A DNA stretch of 64,000 bases, taken from an uncultured Bacteroidales bacterium (GTDB taxonomy: Bacteria > Bacteroidota > Bacteroidia > Bacteroidales > Bacteroidaceae). Location of the stretch: assembly GCA_902787575.1 (NCBI GenBank), contig CADAGX010000009.1, positions 1-64,000 of the forward strand, in the 5' to 3' direction. Of this stretch, positions 25,456 through 32,675 are shown in pieces. How positions within the stretch are numbered: the stretch's first letter is position 1; every line of letters begins with the position of its first letter. The notes under the pieces are model-generated. The model did no database searches. It was not told the DNA's origin and was given only the letters and a program-made list of their open reading frames with translations. Made by a program: the position numbers and the translations under genes.

Positions 25456-25908
25456 TTAGCTCTCGGGTTGTTGTGTCAGTACCTTCTCTTCTGCGTCCAG
25501 TTCCTTGGCCAGCATTTTCTTTCCTATCGCGAAGTTGATGAGAAAGGATATGCCAATGGCCAGCAGCATCAGGCCGATGACGATGAACCCCGGTGCGTCA
25601 GCTGCGCCTCCAATGTTGTTTGCGCGGAGATAGACCGCAAAGGCTATAGCTCCGAGGCCAGTAATTGTGGCGAGTGTGCCCCACAGCAGTTTTGTCAGCA
25701 GTCTTTCCTTCAGCAGTCTCCTTTTGGGCGAGAATTTCTTCAGCAGGTCCTCGATGTCCGTCTCGGCGTTTTTCTCGATAGCGGCCAGAATGATTTGTGT
25801 GCGCCTGTTGGTTTCATTCATCTTCATGCGGACAATGAGCCAGACAAGCGCGATGGGGAGTACGCCGCACACGAAAATAGGAAAAAGGTATTTAATTACA
25901 TGTTCCAT
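25456..25908 (-). CDS. DUF6249-type membrane protein
   Basis: The 150-residue product has an N-terminal membrane segment (YLFPIFVCGVLPIALVWLIV), a basic cytoplasmic stretch (LLKKFSPKRRLLKERLL) and two further membrane segments (LLWGTLATITGLGAIAFAV; GFIVIGLMLLAIGISFLI). Small proteins of this layout are common next to ECF sigma factors in Bacteroidota. Its TAA abuts the sigma factor GTG. An inverted repeat lies just upstream at 25918-25973. Confidence 0.75.
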   Translation of the reverse strand: MEHVIKYLFPIFVCGVLPIALVWLIVRMKMNETNRRTQIILAAIEKNAETDIEDLLKKFSPKRRLLKERLLTKLLWGTLATITGLGAIAFAVYLRANNIGGAADAPGFIVIGLMLLAIGISFLINFAIGKKMLAKELDAEEKVLTQQPES

Positions 25909-25917
25909 AGTCCTTCT

Positions 25918-25973
25918 TGTTATTTGTATGGTTAAACATTTTGTTTTTTCGAACCGGTTACATACAAATAACA
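25918..25973. promoter_or_regulatory. Inverted repeat upstream of the ECF operon
   Basis: TGTTATTTGTATG at 25918-25930 is the exact complement of CATACAAATAACA at 25961-25973, with a 30 nt spacer. It lies within 10-65 nt upstream of the DUF6249 start, so it may be an operator or an mRNA leader hairpin. Confidence 0.6.
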
Positions 25974-26010
25974 GGCAGGAGGGACAGAAGGTGACGTGGC
26001 CGGCGATTTT

Positions 26011-26745
26011 TTATTCTGCGTCGGGTTGCTGACCGTCGTGCGCCTTCCACATACATTCGGTAAGCCGCATGTCGGTGAACGCGGCTGTGAAGGACGATTC
26101 CTCGGGCGAGCAGGCGTAGATGCCAAATCTGATTTCGTCTGCGGCAGCAAACATGTGGCAAACGCGCATTTGGGAGAATGAAATGCCGTCGGCCGAGCAC
26201 TCGATGCAGAAGTCGTCTTCGCGGCGCGACAGGCGGTACCACATGGTCTTCACGTCGGCGGCAATGGCCGTCGTGGCCCAGTCGGAGTAACCATTGTTGG
26301 TGGCTACGCTGCCGAGGTGCTGAAACTCTTCGTTCTCGTATTCGACCGACGCTTTCAGCCAGTTGTCGCTGTCCAGATACATGACGATGCCGCACTGGTC
26401 GAAGCGCTGGTGGCTCTGCGTGAAGTCGGTTTTCACCACGAAGGAGAAGAATTTCTGCCGTGTGGCGAGTTGCAGCACGGGCGCGTTGTCGTTGCGGAAG
26501 TGGTAGTATGTGCGTTGCCACAGGTCGGTGTGCGGCGCAGTGGTGATGAGCAGTGTGTCGCCCTTCGTCTCATAGGCGGCAGGCTGGCGTGTCCACTGCA
26601 ACTGGGTGAGGTCCATGCGCCCGTCTCCGGCAATTGCGGTTACCACGGCGTCCGGCGCGTCTGTGTCTGTCGATTTCGGTGCCTGATTCTCACATGCAGC
26701 CAGCGCGAAGCCGAGGGCCAGCGAGGCAAAAAACAGTCTCTTCAT
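26011..26745 (-). CDS. DUF1349 lipoprotein
   Basis: The 244-residue product has a lipobox (FALAAC), a DUF1349 concanavalin-like region (LLITTAPHTDLWQRTYYHF, FSFVVKTDFTQSHQRFDQCG, GIVMYLDSDNWLKASVEYE, DWATTAIAADVKTMWYRLSR, EIRFGIYACSPEESSF). The fold resembles a glycoside hydrolase 16/beta-sandwich type; a carbohydrate-binding or hydrolase role is possible but unproven. It is upstream of no same-strand gene before the ECF operon start, with a -7 box at 26770. Likely exported and lipid-anchored. Confidence 0.85.
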   Translation of the reverse strand: MKRLFFASLALGFALAACENQAPKSTDTDAPDAVVTAIAGDGRMDLTQLQWTRQPAAYETKGDTLLITTAPHTDLWQRTYYHFRNDNAPVLQLATRQKFFSFVVKTDFTQSHQRFDQCGIVMYLDSDNWLKASVEYENEEFQHLGSVATNNGYSDWATTAIAADVKTMWYRLSRREDDFCIECSADGISFSQMRVCHMFAAADEIRFGIYACSPEESSFTAAFTDMRLTECMWKAHDGQQPDAE

Positions 26746-26769
26746 AGTCGTTTTTTTATTGTTTTGCTA

Positions 26770-26777
26770 CAAAGTTA
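26770..26777 (-). promoter_or_regulatory. -7 promoter box TAACTTTG for the DUF1349 gene
   Basis: A perfect TAnnTTTG match, 24 nt before the start at 26745. Confidence 0.6.
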
Positions 26778-26881
26778 CGAAATATTCTGCATCCGGCGTA
26801 CTTTCTGCGTCGAAAAGCAGAATTGTCTGCCATTGCCGCCCGTTTTCCGCCCGAAGCGTTTGCAGTGTGGAAATAAAGTTT

Positions 26882-26889
26882 TATCTTTA
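26882..26889 (+). promoter_or_regulatory. -7-like box TATCTTTA for the nitroreductase operon
   Basis: A one-base variant of TAnnTTTG, 16 nt before the start at 26906. No other promoter candidate is seen for the run of genes that follows. Confidence 0.4.
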
Positions 26890-26905
26890 CCGCAAAAATC
26901 AGCGT

Positions 26906-27592
26906 ATGACACTACAGGAGGCCATTGCCGTGCGGCACAGCGTACGGGCGTACACCGAGCGTCCGCTGGAGGCTGACGCCGTGTGGCAGTTGCAGCAGCG
27001 CATAGAGGAACTGAACTCCGACGGGCTGCTGCATGCGCAGTTGGTGTGCGGCGAACCGAAGGCTTTCAGCGGCCGGCTGGCGCGGTACGGCCGATTCCGT
27101 AACGTGCGGAACTACATCGTCATGGCTGGCCGCCGCGGCGACGGCCTCGACGAGCGCATCGGCTACCGCGGCGAGCTGTTGGTGCTGCTGGCGCAAACCT
27201 TGGGACTGAACACCTGCTGGGTGGGAATCAGCTACTCGAAGGTGCCAGGCACGTATGCCTTGGCCGACGACGAGGCCATCGGCGCCTACATTGCCATCGG
27301 CTACGGCCAGACGCAGGGAGTGACGCACCGCATAAAGAGCGTGGCGCAGGTAAGCAATGCTGACGACCGGACGCCGCAGTGGTTCCGCCGCGGCGTGGAG
27401 GCTGCACTGCTGGCTCCCACAGCGCTCAATCAGCAGCGTTTCCACTTCGATTACCTCGGCCAGCAGAACGGGCGGCACTGCGTGCGGGCACGCAGAGGAC
27501 GTTCGCTGGTGGGATTCTCGCAGTTGGATTTGGGAATTGCGAAGTGTCATTTCGAAATTGCGGCGGGTGGCAACAATTTCGACTGGGTGTGA
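26906..27592 (+). CDS. Nitroreductase family protein
   Basis: The 228-residue FMN-dependent oxidoreductase shows the family start MTLQEAIAVRHSVRAYTERP, GYRGELLVLLAQTLGLNTCWVG (FMN/NADPH region) and AIGYGQTQGVTHRIKS. The C-terminal part contains a second core (WFRRGVEAALLAPTALNQQRF) as in the TM1586-like nitroreductases. The start follows the -7-like box; a longer frame upstream lacks support. It leads a plus-strand run of small redox and hydrolase genes. Confidence 0.9.
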   Translation: MTLQEAIAVRHSVRAYTERPLEADAVWQLQQRIEELNSDGLLHAQLVCGEPKAFSGRLARYGRFRNVRNYIVMAGRRGDGLDERIGYRGELLVLLAQTLGLNTCWVGISYSKVPGTYALADDEAIGAYIAIGYGQTQGVTHRIKSVAQVSNADDRTPQWFRRGVEAALLAPTALNQQRFHFDYLGQQNGRHCVRARRGRSLVGFSQLDLGIAKCHFEIAAGGNNFDWV

Positions 27593-27615
27593 TAATTTGA
27601 ATGTGATGTGTGACA

Positions 27616-28428
27616 ATGCAAGACGCGGAGTTTTATAACGACAAGGATAAGGCCGCCGGCCTGCTGAAACCGCTGATGCCGCTGCTGGCGACGGCCTACG
27701 GCCTGGCGGTTATCTACGTGACAGCGCTGCCGCTCGACGGCGAAAATCTAGGCATCGTGGGCGAGATGCTGACGTGGCTGCTCTCGTTGGCGGCTATCGG
27801 GCTGACGCTGCTGCTCGTGCATCGTGTGGAACCGGAGTTGTTTCCTGCGGCCCGGCAGTTTTCGCTCCGGTGGCCCAAGGTTTCCATCGTAGGCCTTTTG
27901 CTGCTGGCGCCTCTGCTGATGGTTGTGAAGGAGTATATCGTTTTGGGCATCACGTCGCAGATGCATCCCGTGGCGTTGGAGCCGATGTCGTGCACGGCAG
28001 CCGAACTGCGCGAAGACCTGCTGTCGGGCGTACATGCTGTGCTGCTTGCGCCCGTGCTCGAGGAACTGTGTTTCCGACAGCTGGCCATCTCGCCTTTCCG
28101 CCGACGTGGCGCACAGGTGGCCGTCTGTGTGCTGATGGCCATCCTGTTCGGCATCCTCCACGTGCGCAACTTTCCCGGCGCCTTCATCAGCGGCTTGTTC
28201 TACGGGCTGGTGTTTGTCTGGTCGCGAAGCATCTGGTGCAGTGTGGTACTCCATGCCGGTAGCAACCTCTCGGCCACGCTCTTGGCCGTTTACAGCTGGC
28301 TGCAGTTGGGCGACGTGCAGACGACCCGTTTGCCGGTCATCTTCCTGCCCGATGCGAAGTTCATCGTCGGCAGTATGGCCTTGGCCGCCGTGGGACTCGT
28401 GCTGCTGATGCGGAAAAAGAAGGAGTAA
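27616..28428 (+). CDS. CPBP-family intramembrane metalloprotease
   Basis: The 270-residue membrane protein has several transmembrane segments and the CPBP (Rce1-like) motifs: LAPVLEELCFRQLAISPF (EExxxR), ILFGILHVRNFPGA (second His) and VVLHAGSNLSA (HxxxN). Members process peptides or prenylated/propeptide substrates; in bacteria many roles are unknown. An upstream GTG at 27610 is in frame, but the ATG at 27616 is preferred. It follows the nitroreductase by 23 nt, so the two are likely co-transcribed. Confidence 0.92.
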   Translation: MQDAEFYNDKDKAAGLLKPLMPLLATAYGLAVIYVTALPLDGENLGIVGEMLTWLLSLAAIGLTLLLVHRVEPELFPAARQFSLRWPKVSIVGLLLLAPLLMVVKEYIVLGITSQMHPVALEPMSCTAAELREDLLSGVHAVLLAPVLEELCFRQLAISPFRRRGAQVAVCVLMAILFGILHVRNFPGAFISGLFYGLVFVWSRSIWCSVVLHAGSNLSATLLAVYSWLQLGDVQTTRLPVIFLPDAKFIVGSMALAAVGLVLLMRKKKE

Positions 28429-28460
28429 AACGAATTGTTTAACATATAATACGTAAGTTT

Positions 28461-28976
28461 ATGAAAGTCATGATTTTACAGGCCTCTCCGCGAGCCAATG
28501 GCAACACCGCTTGGATGGCGGACGAGTACAAGAAGGCAGCCGAGGCTGCAGGCCACGAAGTGACGCTGGTGAACGTCGCACGCAAGAAGATTGCAGGCTG
28601 TCTGGCCTGTGAGTACTGTCACAACAAGGGCAACGGCGCTTGCATCCAGAAAGACGACATGCAGGAACTCTATCCGCTGATGGCCGAAGCCGAGGCGCTG
28701 GTGCTGGCCGGTCCCATTTATTACTTCACACTCTGCGCGCAACTGCAGGCGCCCATACAGCGCATGTACTGCGTCAACAGTCCCGCCAAGGTGAAAAAAA
28801 TGGCGCTGCTCGTGTCGTCTTACTCTCCTGGCGTTTACGACGGAGCCACCGCCGAGTTCCGCGATATTTGCAACTACTGGAAAGCAGAGAACATGGGCAT
28901 GGTAACTGCCAAATTCGACGAGCAGAAGACCGACGAGACGAAGCAGAAGATCGTGGCCCTCGTGGAGAAACTGTAA
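28461..28976 (+). CDS. Flavodoxin-fold NAD(P)H reductase family protein (first copy)
   Basis: The 171-residue product has the FMN-binding start MKVMILQASPRANGNTAWMA and a CxxC cluster (CLACEYCHNKGNGAC) that also occurs in iron-sulfur flavoproteins. ALVLAGPIYYFTLCAQLQAPIQRM matches the NADPH-dependent FMN reductase family. The likely role is electron transfer or quinone reduction. A related but distinct protein lies at 29637. Confidence 0.88.
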   Translation: MKVMILQASPRANGNTAWMADEYKKAAEAAGHEVTLVNVARKKIAGCLACEYCHNKGNGACIQKDDMQELYPLMAEAEALVLAGPIYYFTLCAQLQAPIQRMYCVNSPAKVKKMALLVSSYSPGVYDGATAEFRDICNYWKAENMGMVTAKFDEQKTDETKQKIVALVEKL

Positions 28977-29003
28977 ATCCTCGTGTAGCGGTCGGCAGAA
29001 GAT

Positions 29004-29621
29004 ATGAGACAGGAAATAGACCCCAAGGAGACTTCTCGGGCGCAAGCCTTCGCATTGTGGATGAAATCGCCGATGCCGATGGTGACGGTGGTCAAGACGT
29101 TCGACGTGACGCATCTCCGCCGTGTCTGCAAGCGCCGCAGGCTGAAGTTTAACATGCTCTTGTGCTGGTGCATAGGGCGAGCGGCCAGTCAGATGGACGA
29201 ATTCTACTTGCTTCCCATCGGTGACAAGTTGTACAAGTTCGACCGCCTTGGCATCAACGTCATCGTGGAAAATGCAGCGGGAGGCATCAGCAGTTGCGAT
29301 ATCCCCTTCAGCAACAATCTGGAGCAGTTCGGCCGCGACTACGACTTGCTGACGCAGCAGGCCGCCCGCGAGTGCCGCGACATCACCGACGCGGAAGCCA
29401 TGGTTTTCGGCACGTCGGCCGTGGTGGCCACCGAGCTGGACTGCATCGTCAACCAGTACTCGGGGATTTTCAACAATCCGTTTTTCGCGTGGGGCCGTTA
29501 TCGCCGCAGCTGGTTCAGGACGAAACTGAGGCTCTCCCTTCAGTTTCATCACGCTCAGCTGGATGGCAAACAGGCTGCGCTGTTTCTGGAGAAGTTGCAA
29601 CAGGCAATGAATGAGATGTAA
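29004..29621 (+). CDS. Chloramphenicol acetyltransferase-like acyltransferase
   Basis: The 205-residue product belongs to the CAT-type acetyl-CoA transferases. The catalytic motif HHxxxDG appears as FHHAQLDGKQAA near the C-terminus, and KFNMLLCWCIGRAASQMDEF plus GINVIVENAAGGISSCDIPF match the core fold. Length is close to the usual 210-220. Many CAT-like proteins in anaerobes acetylate unknown substrates, so resistance is not implied. It lies between two flavoprotein genes, 27 nt after the first. Confidence 0.85.
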   Translation: MRQEIDPKETSRAQAFALWMKSPMPMVTVVKTFDVTHLRRVCKRRRLKFNMLLCWCIGRAASQMDEFYLLPIGDKLYKFDRLGINVIVENAAGGISSCDIPFSNNLEQFGRDYDLLTQQAARECRDITDAEAMVFGTSAVVATELDCIVNQYSGIFNNPFFAWGRYRRSWFRTKLRLSLQFHHAQLDGKQAALFLEKLQQAMNEM

Positions 29622-29636
29622 TAAAGAGTAGGAAAA

Positions 29637-30173
29637 ATGAAACGTGTAATTGTCATTTCCACCAGCCTGCGACGTGGCTCCAACAGCGATATGCTGGCCG
29701 AGCGCTTTGCCGCCGGAGCCAAGGATGCCGGCCACGAGGTGGAGAAACTGACGCTTGTCGGCAAGGATATCCAGTTCTGCCGCGGCTGTATGGCCTGTCA
29801 GAAACTGGGCCGCTGCGTCATCCAGGACGACGTGAACGCCATCATGGCGCGCGTACTCGAGTCGGACGTGGTGGTGTGGGCCACGCCAATTTATTATTAC
29901 GAGATGAGCGGACAGATGAAGACGCTCATCGACCGCATGAATGCCATGTACGAGCAGGACTACCGCTTCCGCGACGTCTATTTGCTCACGACGGCGGCCG
30001 AGGACGAAACCGAGACTCCCAAACGCGCAGAGGCGGGACTGACGGGCTGGACGGACTGCTATCCGAAATGTCGGCTCGCAGGTACGCTCTTTTGCGGCGG
30101 CGTGAACGATGCGCGCGAGATTGAGGGAAATCCCAAGCTCGACGAGGCTTATGCCATGGGGCAGCGTGTGTGA
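29637..30173 (+). CDS. Flavodoxin-fold NAD(P)H reductase family protein (second copy)
   Basis: The 178-residue product starts MKRVIVISTSLRRGSNSDML (FMN phosphate loop) and has FCRGCMACQKLGRCVIQDD (cysteine cluster) and VVVWATPIYYYEMSGQMKTL, like the protein at 28461. It probably binds FMN and an Fe-S centre or cysteines. The downstream hydrolase ATG overlaps almost at once (30175), so the genes are coupled. Confidence 0.88.
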   Translation: MKRVIVISTSLRRGSNSDMLAERFAAGAKDAGHEVEKLTLVGKDIQFCRGCMACQKLGRCVIQDDVNAIMARVLESDVVVWATPIYYYEMSGQMKTLIDRMNAMYEQDYRFRDVYLLTTAAEDETETPKRAEAGLTGWTDCYPKCRLAGTLFCGGVNDAREIEGNPKLDEAYAMGQRV

Positions 30174-30174
30174 T

Positions 30175-30792
30175 ATGACGGCCCGGAAGCGTCCCACCAT
30201 CCTCTTCCTCCACGGCTTCTACGCCAGCGGACAGTGTGTGCCAGCCGTGGCACTGCGAGAGGCATTCGAGGGCAGGGCAGCGGTGCTCTCGCCCGACCTG
30301 CCTTTGCACCCGCGTGAGGCGCTCGCCCTCATCCGCCGGCTAGCCGACGACGTGCAGCCGACACTCTTGCTGGGCAACAGCTGCGGAGCGTTCTACGCCC
30401 AGATGCTGGCGCCCGAACTTGGCATCCCGGCTCTGCTGGGCAATCCGCACTTCCGGATGACGGAGTTTCTGCGGCCGCGCGTGGGCGAACAGCAATACAA
30501 GTCGCCGCGCGCCGACGGCCGCCAGCAGTTTTTTATCGACGAGGCGCTGATAACTGAGTTCTCGGAGCTGGAAGCCACGCAATTCAGCCGTTGCAGGGCT
30601 GATTTCCGCGACCGTGTGTGGGGACTCTTCGGCGAGCAGGACACGCTGGCACACTTCGAACCCCTGTTTTTGGAGCATTACACGCGCTCGTTCCACTTCC
30701 CCGGAAATCATACGCCCACGGCGGAGGAGGTGCGCGCATGGTACGTACCGCTGGCCGAGCGTATGCTGGCCGAAACGACACCCGTAGAATGA
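30175..30792 (+). CDS. YqiA/YcfP-type alpha/beta hydrolase
   Basis: The 205-residue product has the esterase motifs ILFLHGFYASGQC (oxyanion region), TLLLGNSCGAFYAQML (nucleophile elbow G-x-S-x-G with the variant GNSCG), LFGEQDTLAHF (acid) and HFPGNHTPT (His). Members hydrolyse small esters or act on phosphoglycolipids; the substrate is unknown. The start is one base after the TGA of the previous gene and the stop overlaps the next ATG. Confidence 0.88.
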   Translation: MTARKRPTILFLHGFYASGQCVPAVALREAFEGRAAVLSPDLPLHPREALALIRRLADDVQPTLLLGNSCGAFYAQMLAPELGIPALLGNPHFRMTEFLRPRVGEQQYKSPRADGRQQFFIDEALITEFSELEATQFSRCRADFRDRVWGLFGEQDTLAHFEPLFLEHYTRSFHFPGNHTPTAEEVRAWYVPLAERMLAETTPVE

Positions 30793-31487
30793 ACGCACGC
30801 GAACTCCTGATTTCCGGCCGCCGCTGCCGTCTGTATGCCACCGACGCAGCAGAATTCCTGCTCGTTCAGCCCGTTGACAGGCAGGAGCTCGCCACGCTGG
30901 ACGACGAGGTGGCAGCCATCCGTGCATTTCGCGTGGCGCCTTTCGGTCTGGCGGCTTTCGAAATTGCCGACTGGCAGCACGAACTCTCGCCGTGGGCAGC
31001 ACCGCCGGTCTTCGGTAAGGTGCCTTTCGGCGACGGAGCGGAGCAGACGCTGGCTTTCGTCGTCGAGCAACTGCTGCCGCACCTCTCGGACGCAGGTTTC
31101 TACAGCGCAGAGCGGATGTCGTTGCTGCTGGGCGGATACTCGCTGGCCGGGCTTTTTGCCCTGTGGGCTGCGTATCAGACTGACCTATTCTGCGGCATCG
31201 CAGCCGCCTCGCCATCGGTGTGGTTTCCGGGCTGGACGGACTATGCTGCTACGCGTTGCTCGCAGGCCGAGGCCGTCTATTTGAGTCTCGGCGACCGCGA
31301 GGAACACACGCGCAACCCGCTGATGCGACAGGTGGGCGACGCCATACGGTGGCAACACCAGCTGATGGAACAGCAGACGAGGAGCACCACGCTCGAGTGG
31401 AACGCCGGCAACCACTTTGTCGATGCCGAGAAACGTATGGCGCGAGGCTTCGCGTGGCTGATTGGCACGCTGCGGAAAAAACGTTGA
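30789..31487 (+). CDS. IroE/Fes-like alpha/beta hydrolase esterase
   Basis: The 232-residue product has MSLLLGGYSLAGLFALWAAY with the nucleophile elbow GYSLAG, VYLSLGDREEHTR (acid) and LEWNAGNHFVDAEKR (His). These are typical of esterase-like enzymes such as IroE. The function is uncertain. It overlaps the preceding hydrolase stop at ATGA (30789-30792), showing translational coupling. A YdeI-like gene follows by 12 nt. Confidence 0.85.
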   Translation: MNARELLISGRRCRLYATDAAEFLLVQPVDRQELATLDDEVAAIRAFRVAPFGLAAFEIADWQHELSPWAAPPVFGKVPFGDGAEQTLAFVVEQLLPHLSDAGFYSAERMSLLLGGYSLAGLFALWAAYQTDLFCGIAAASPSVWFPGWTDYAATRCSQAEAVYLSLGDREEHTRNPLMRQVGDAIRWQHQLMEQQTRSTTLEWNAGNHFVDAEKRMARGFAWLIGTLRKKR

Positions 31488-31499
31488 AAGCGTCTGGCT

Positions 31500-31847
31500 A
31501 TGGAGGTGACCAATCTTCTGACATGTTGCGACCGGCAGCAACTGAGGCAGTGGCTCGAGGCAAATCATGCTTCGGAGCGCAGTTGCTGGGTGGCCTGCAG
31601 TCGTTCTAAACAGCCTGTGCCGAACACACTGCCGTATCTCGACATCGTGGAGGAAGCCCTGTGCTTCGGATGGATAGATTCTACGCTGAAGAAACTGCCC
31701 GACGGCCGTCTGGCACAACGCCTCTCGCCCAGGCGGAAGGGCAGCCACTGGACGGAACTCAACCGCGAGCGCTGCCGACAACTGGAAGCGCGCGGACTGA
31801 TGACGGATGCGGGCCGCCGCGCCCTAAATGCCGCAGGTGGGAAATAA
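31500..31847 (+). CDS. YdeI/OmpD-associated family protein, C-terminally short
   Basis: The 115-residue product matches the N-terminal part of the YdeI family (WLEANHASERSCWVACSRS, LDIVEEALCFGWIDSTLKKL, AQRLSPRRKGSHWTELNRER). Family members I recall are about 190 residues and continue with a C-terminal helical segment, which is missing. The stop lies 5 nt from the end of the convergent HigA gene, so insertion of the toxin-antitoxin pair may have cut it. The real role of YdeI proteins is poorly known. Confidence 0.75.
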   Translation: MEVTNLLTCCDRQQLRQWLEANHASERSCWVACSRSKQPVPNTLPYLDIVEEALCFGWIDSTLKKLPDGRLAQRLSPRRKGSHWTELNRERCRQLEARGLMTDAGRRALNAAGGK

Positions 31848-31852
31848 AATTG

Positions 31853-32230
31853 CTAAGCAAGAATCAGGTCGGATGGGACGCCCAGCATGTGGTGAATGCT
31901 GCGGGCCACGTCAAAGCTCAGCGGTCGGCGACCATGCAGCAGGTCGCTAAACATAGTGGGAGAGAGGCCAATCAGCGGTGCGGCGTCCTTCTGCTTGTAT
32001 CCTTTGCGTCGTAGTGCGCTTTTAATCTCAGCCACCAGCGTCGGACTTACGCGCCATGCTCGCGGTTCCTCGCGGCATTCCCATTCGTAAACGGCGTTGC
32101 TCAAGGTCTTATATTCGGCCATGTCTTCGGCGCACAGGTTGTCCATGCCGCCTAAGGCCGTTCCTTTCTGAATCAACGCTTCCAGCCGCGCGTCGCACAT
32201 CTCGTATTGTTTTTCGCCTCTTATTTTCAT
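31853..32230 (-). CDS. HigA-type antitoxin with HTH domain
   Basis: The 125-residue product has an N-terminal dimerisation part (EDMAEYKTLSNAVYEWE) and a C-terminal helix-turn-helix (ALRRKGYKQKDAAPLIGLSPTMFSDLLHGRRPLSFDVARSI). It sits directly downstream of a HigB-like toxin (stop-start gap 1 nt), the reverse of most toxin-antitoxin pairs but normal for HigBA. It should bind HigB and repress the shared promoter at 32546. Confidence 0.85.
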   Translation of the reverse strand: MKIRGEKQYEMCDARLEALIQKGTALGGMDNLCAEDMAEYKTLSNAVYEWECREEPRAWRVSPTLVAEIKSALRRKGYKQKDAAPLIGLSPTMFSDLLHGRRPLSFDVARSIHHMLGVPSDLILA

Positions 32231-32231
32231 G

Positions 32232-32528
32232 TTAAATGCTTTTGATATCTTTTATTCTGTCGTATTCTGCGTGTGTCCCGACGAATCGTAGGTGCATGTC
32301 GCCGGCGAAGAAAACGACTACGGCAACGGTGCGAAATTTATTGCCGCCGATGTTGAAGACGTAGCGGTCGTTTCCTACATAATCTGCAGCTGGGAAAGTC
32401 TTTTTCAGGTCGGCGTGCGAAGTCCAGTCGCTCGTCTCCACCAGTTCGGCCCATCTTGTCAGCGCTTCCTTTGCTTCGGGATGTTTTTTCCAGAACGCCA
32501 CCAGCATTTTATATTTGAAGAGTCTCAT
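32232..32528 (-). CDS. HigB-type mRNA interferase toxin
   Basis: The 98-residue product (MRLFKYKMLVAFWKKHPEAK, HADLKKTFPAADYVGNDRYV, FNIGGNKFRTVAVV, LRFVGTHAEYDRI) is a typical HigB-like RelE-fold ribosome-dependent ribonuclease. The start is the ATG at 32528 rather than 32612, because the -7 box at 32546-32553 would lie inside the longer frame. It pairs with the HigA gene one base downstream. Confidence 0.9.
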   Translation of the reverse strand: MRLFKYKMLVAFWKKHPEAKEALTRWAELVETSDWTSHADLKKTFPAADYVGNDRYVFNIGGNKFRTVAVVVFFAGDMHLRFVGTHAEYDRIKDIKSI

Positions 32529-32545
32529 CTGCGTCTTTCTCGTTG

Positions 32546-32553
32546 CAAAAGTA
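32546..32553 (-). promoter_or_regulatory. -7 promoter box TACTTTTG for higBA
   Basis: A TAnnTTTG match, 17 nt before the toxin start. It also decides between two possible starts. Confidence 0.6.
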
Positions 32554-32624
32554 CGAAATAGTTCGCAAATACGTGAAGTTTCTTGCGCATTTTTTTTGCT
32601 TTCGCACTTCATCTGTACAAAAAA

Positions 32625-32653
32625 ACGCGCCTCCTACGGTTGTGGAGGCGCGT
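32625..32653 (-). terminator. Terminator after the YfhO gene
   Basis: ACGCGCCTCC pairs with GGAGGCGCGT; on the minus strand a run of T residues follows, 23 nt after the YfhO stop. Confidence 0.85.
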
Positions 32654-32675
32654 GGTATCTGATTTCCGACGTGCG

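Noticed and set aside
29004-29621. Chloramphenicol resistance gene
   Set aside because: The fold and HHxxxDG motif are CAT-like, but related housekeeping acyltransferases are common and no mobile context is seen.
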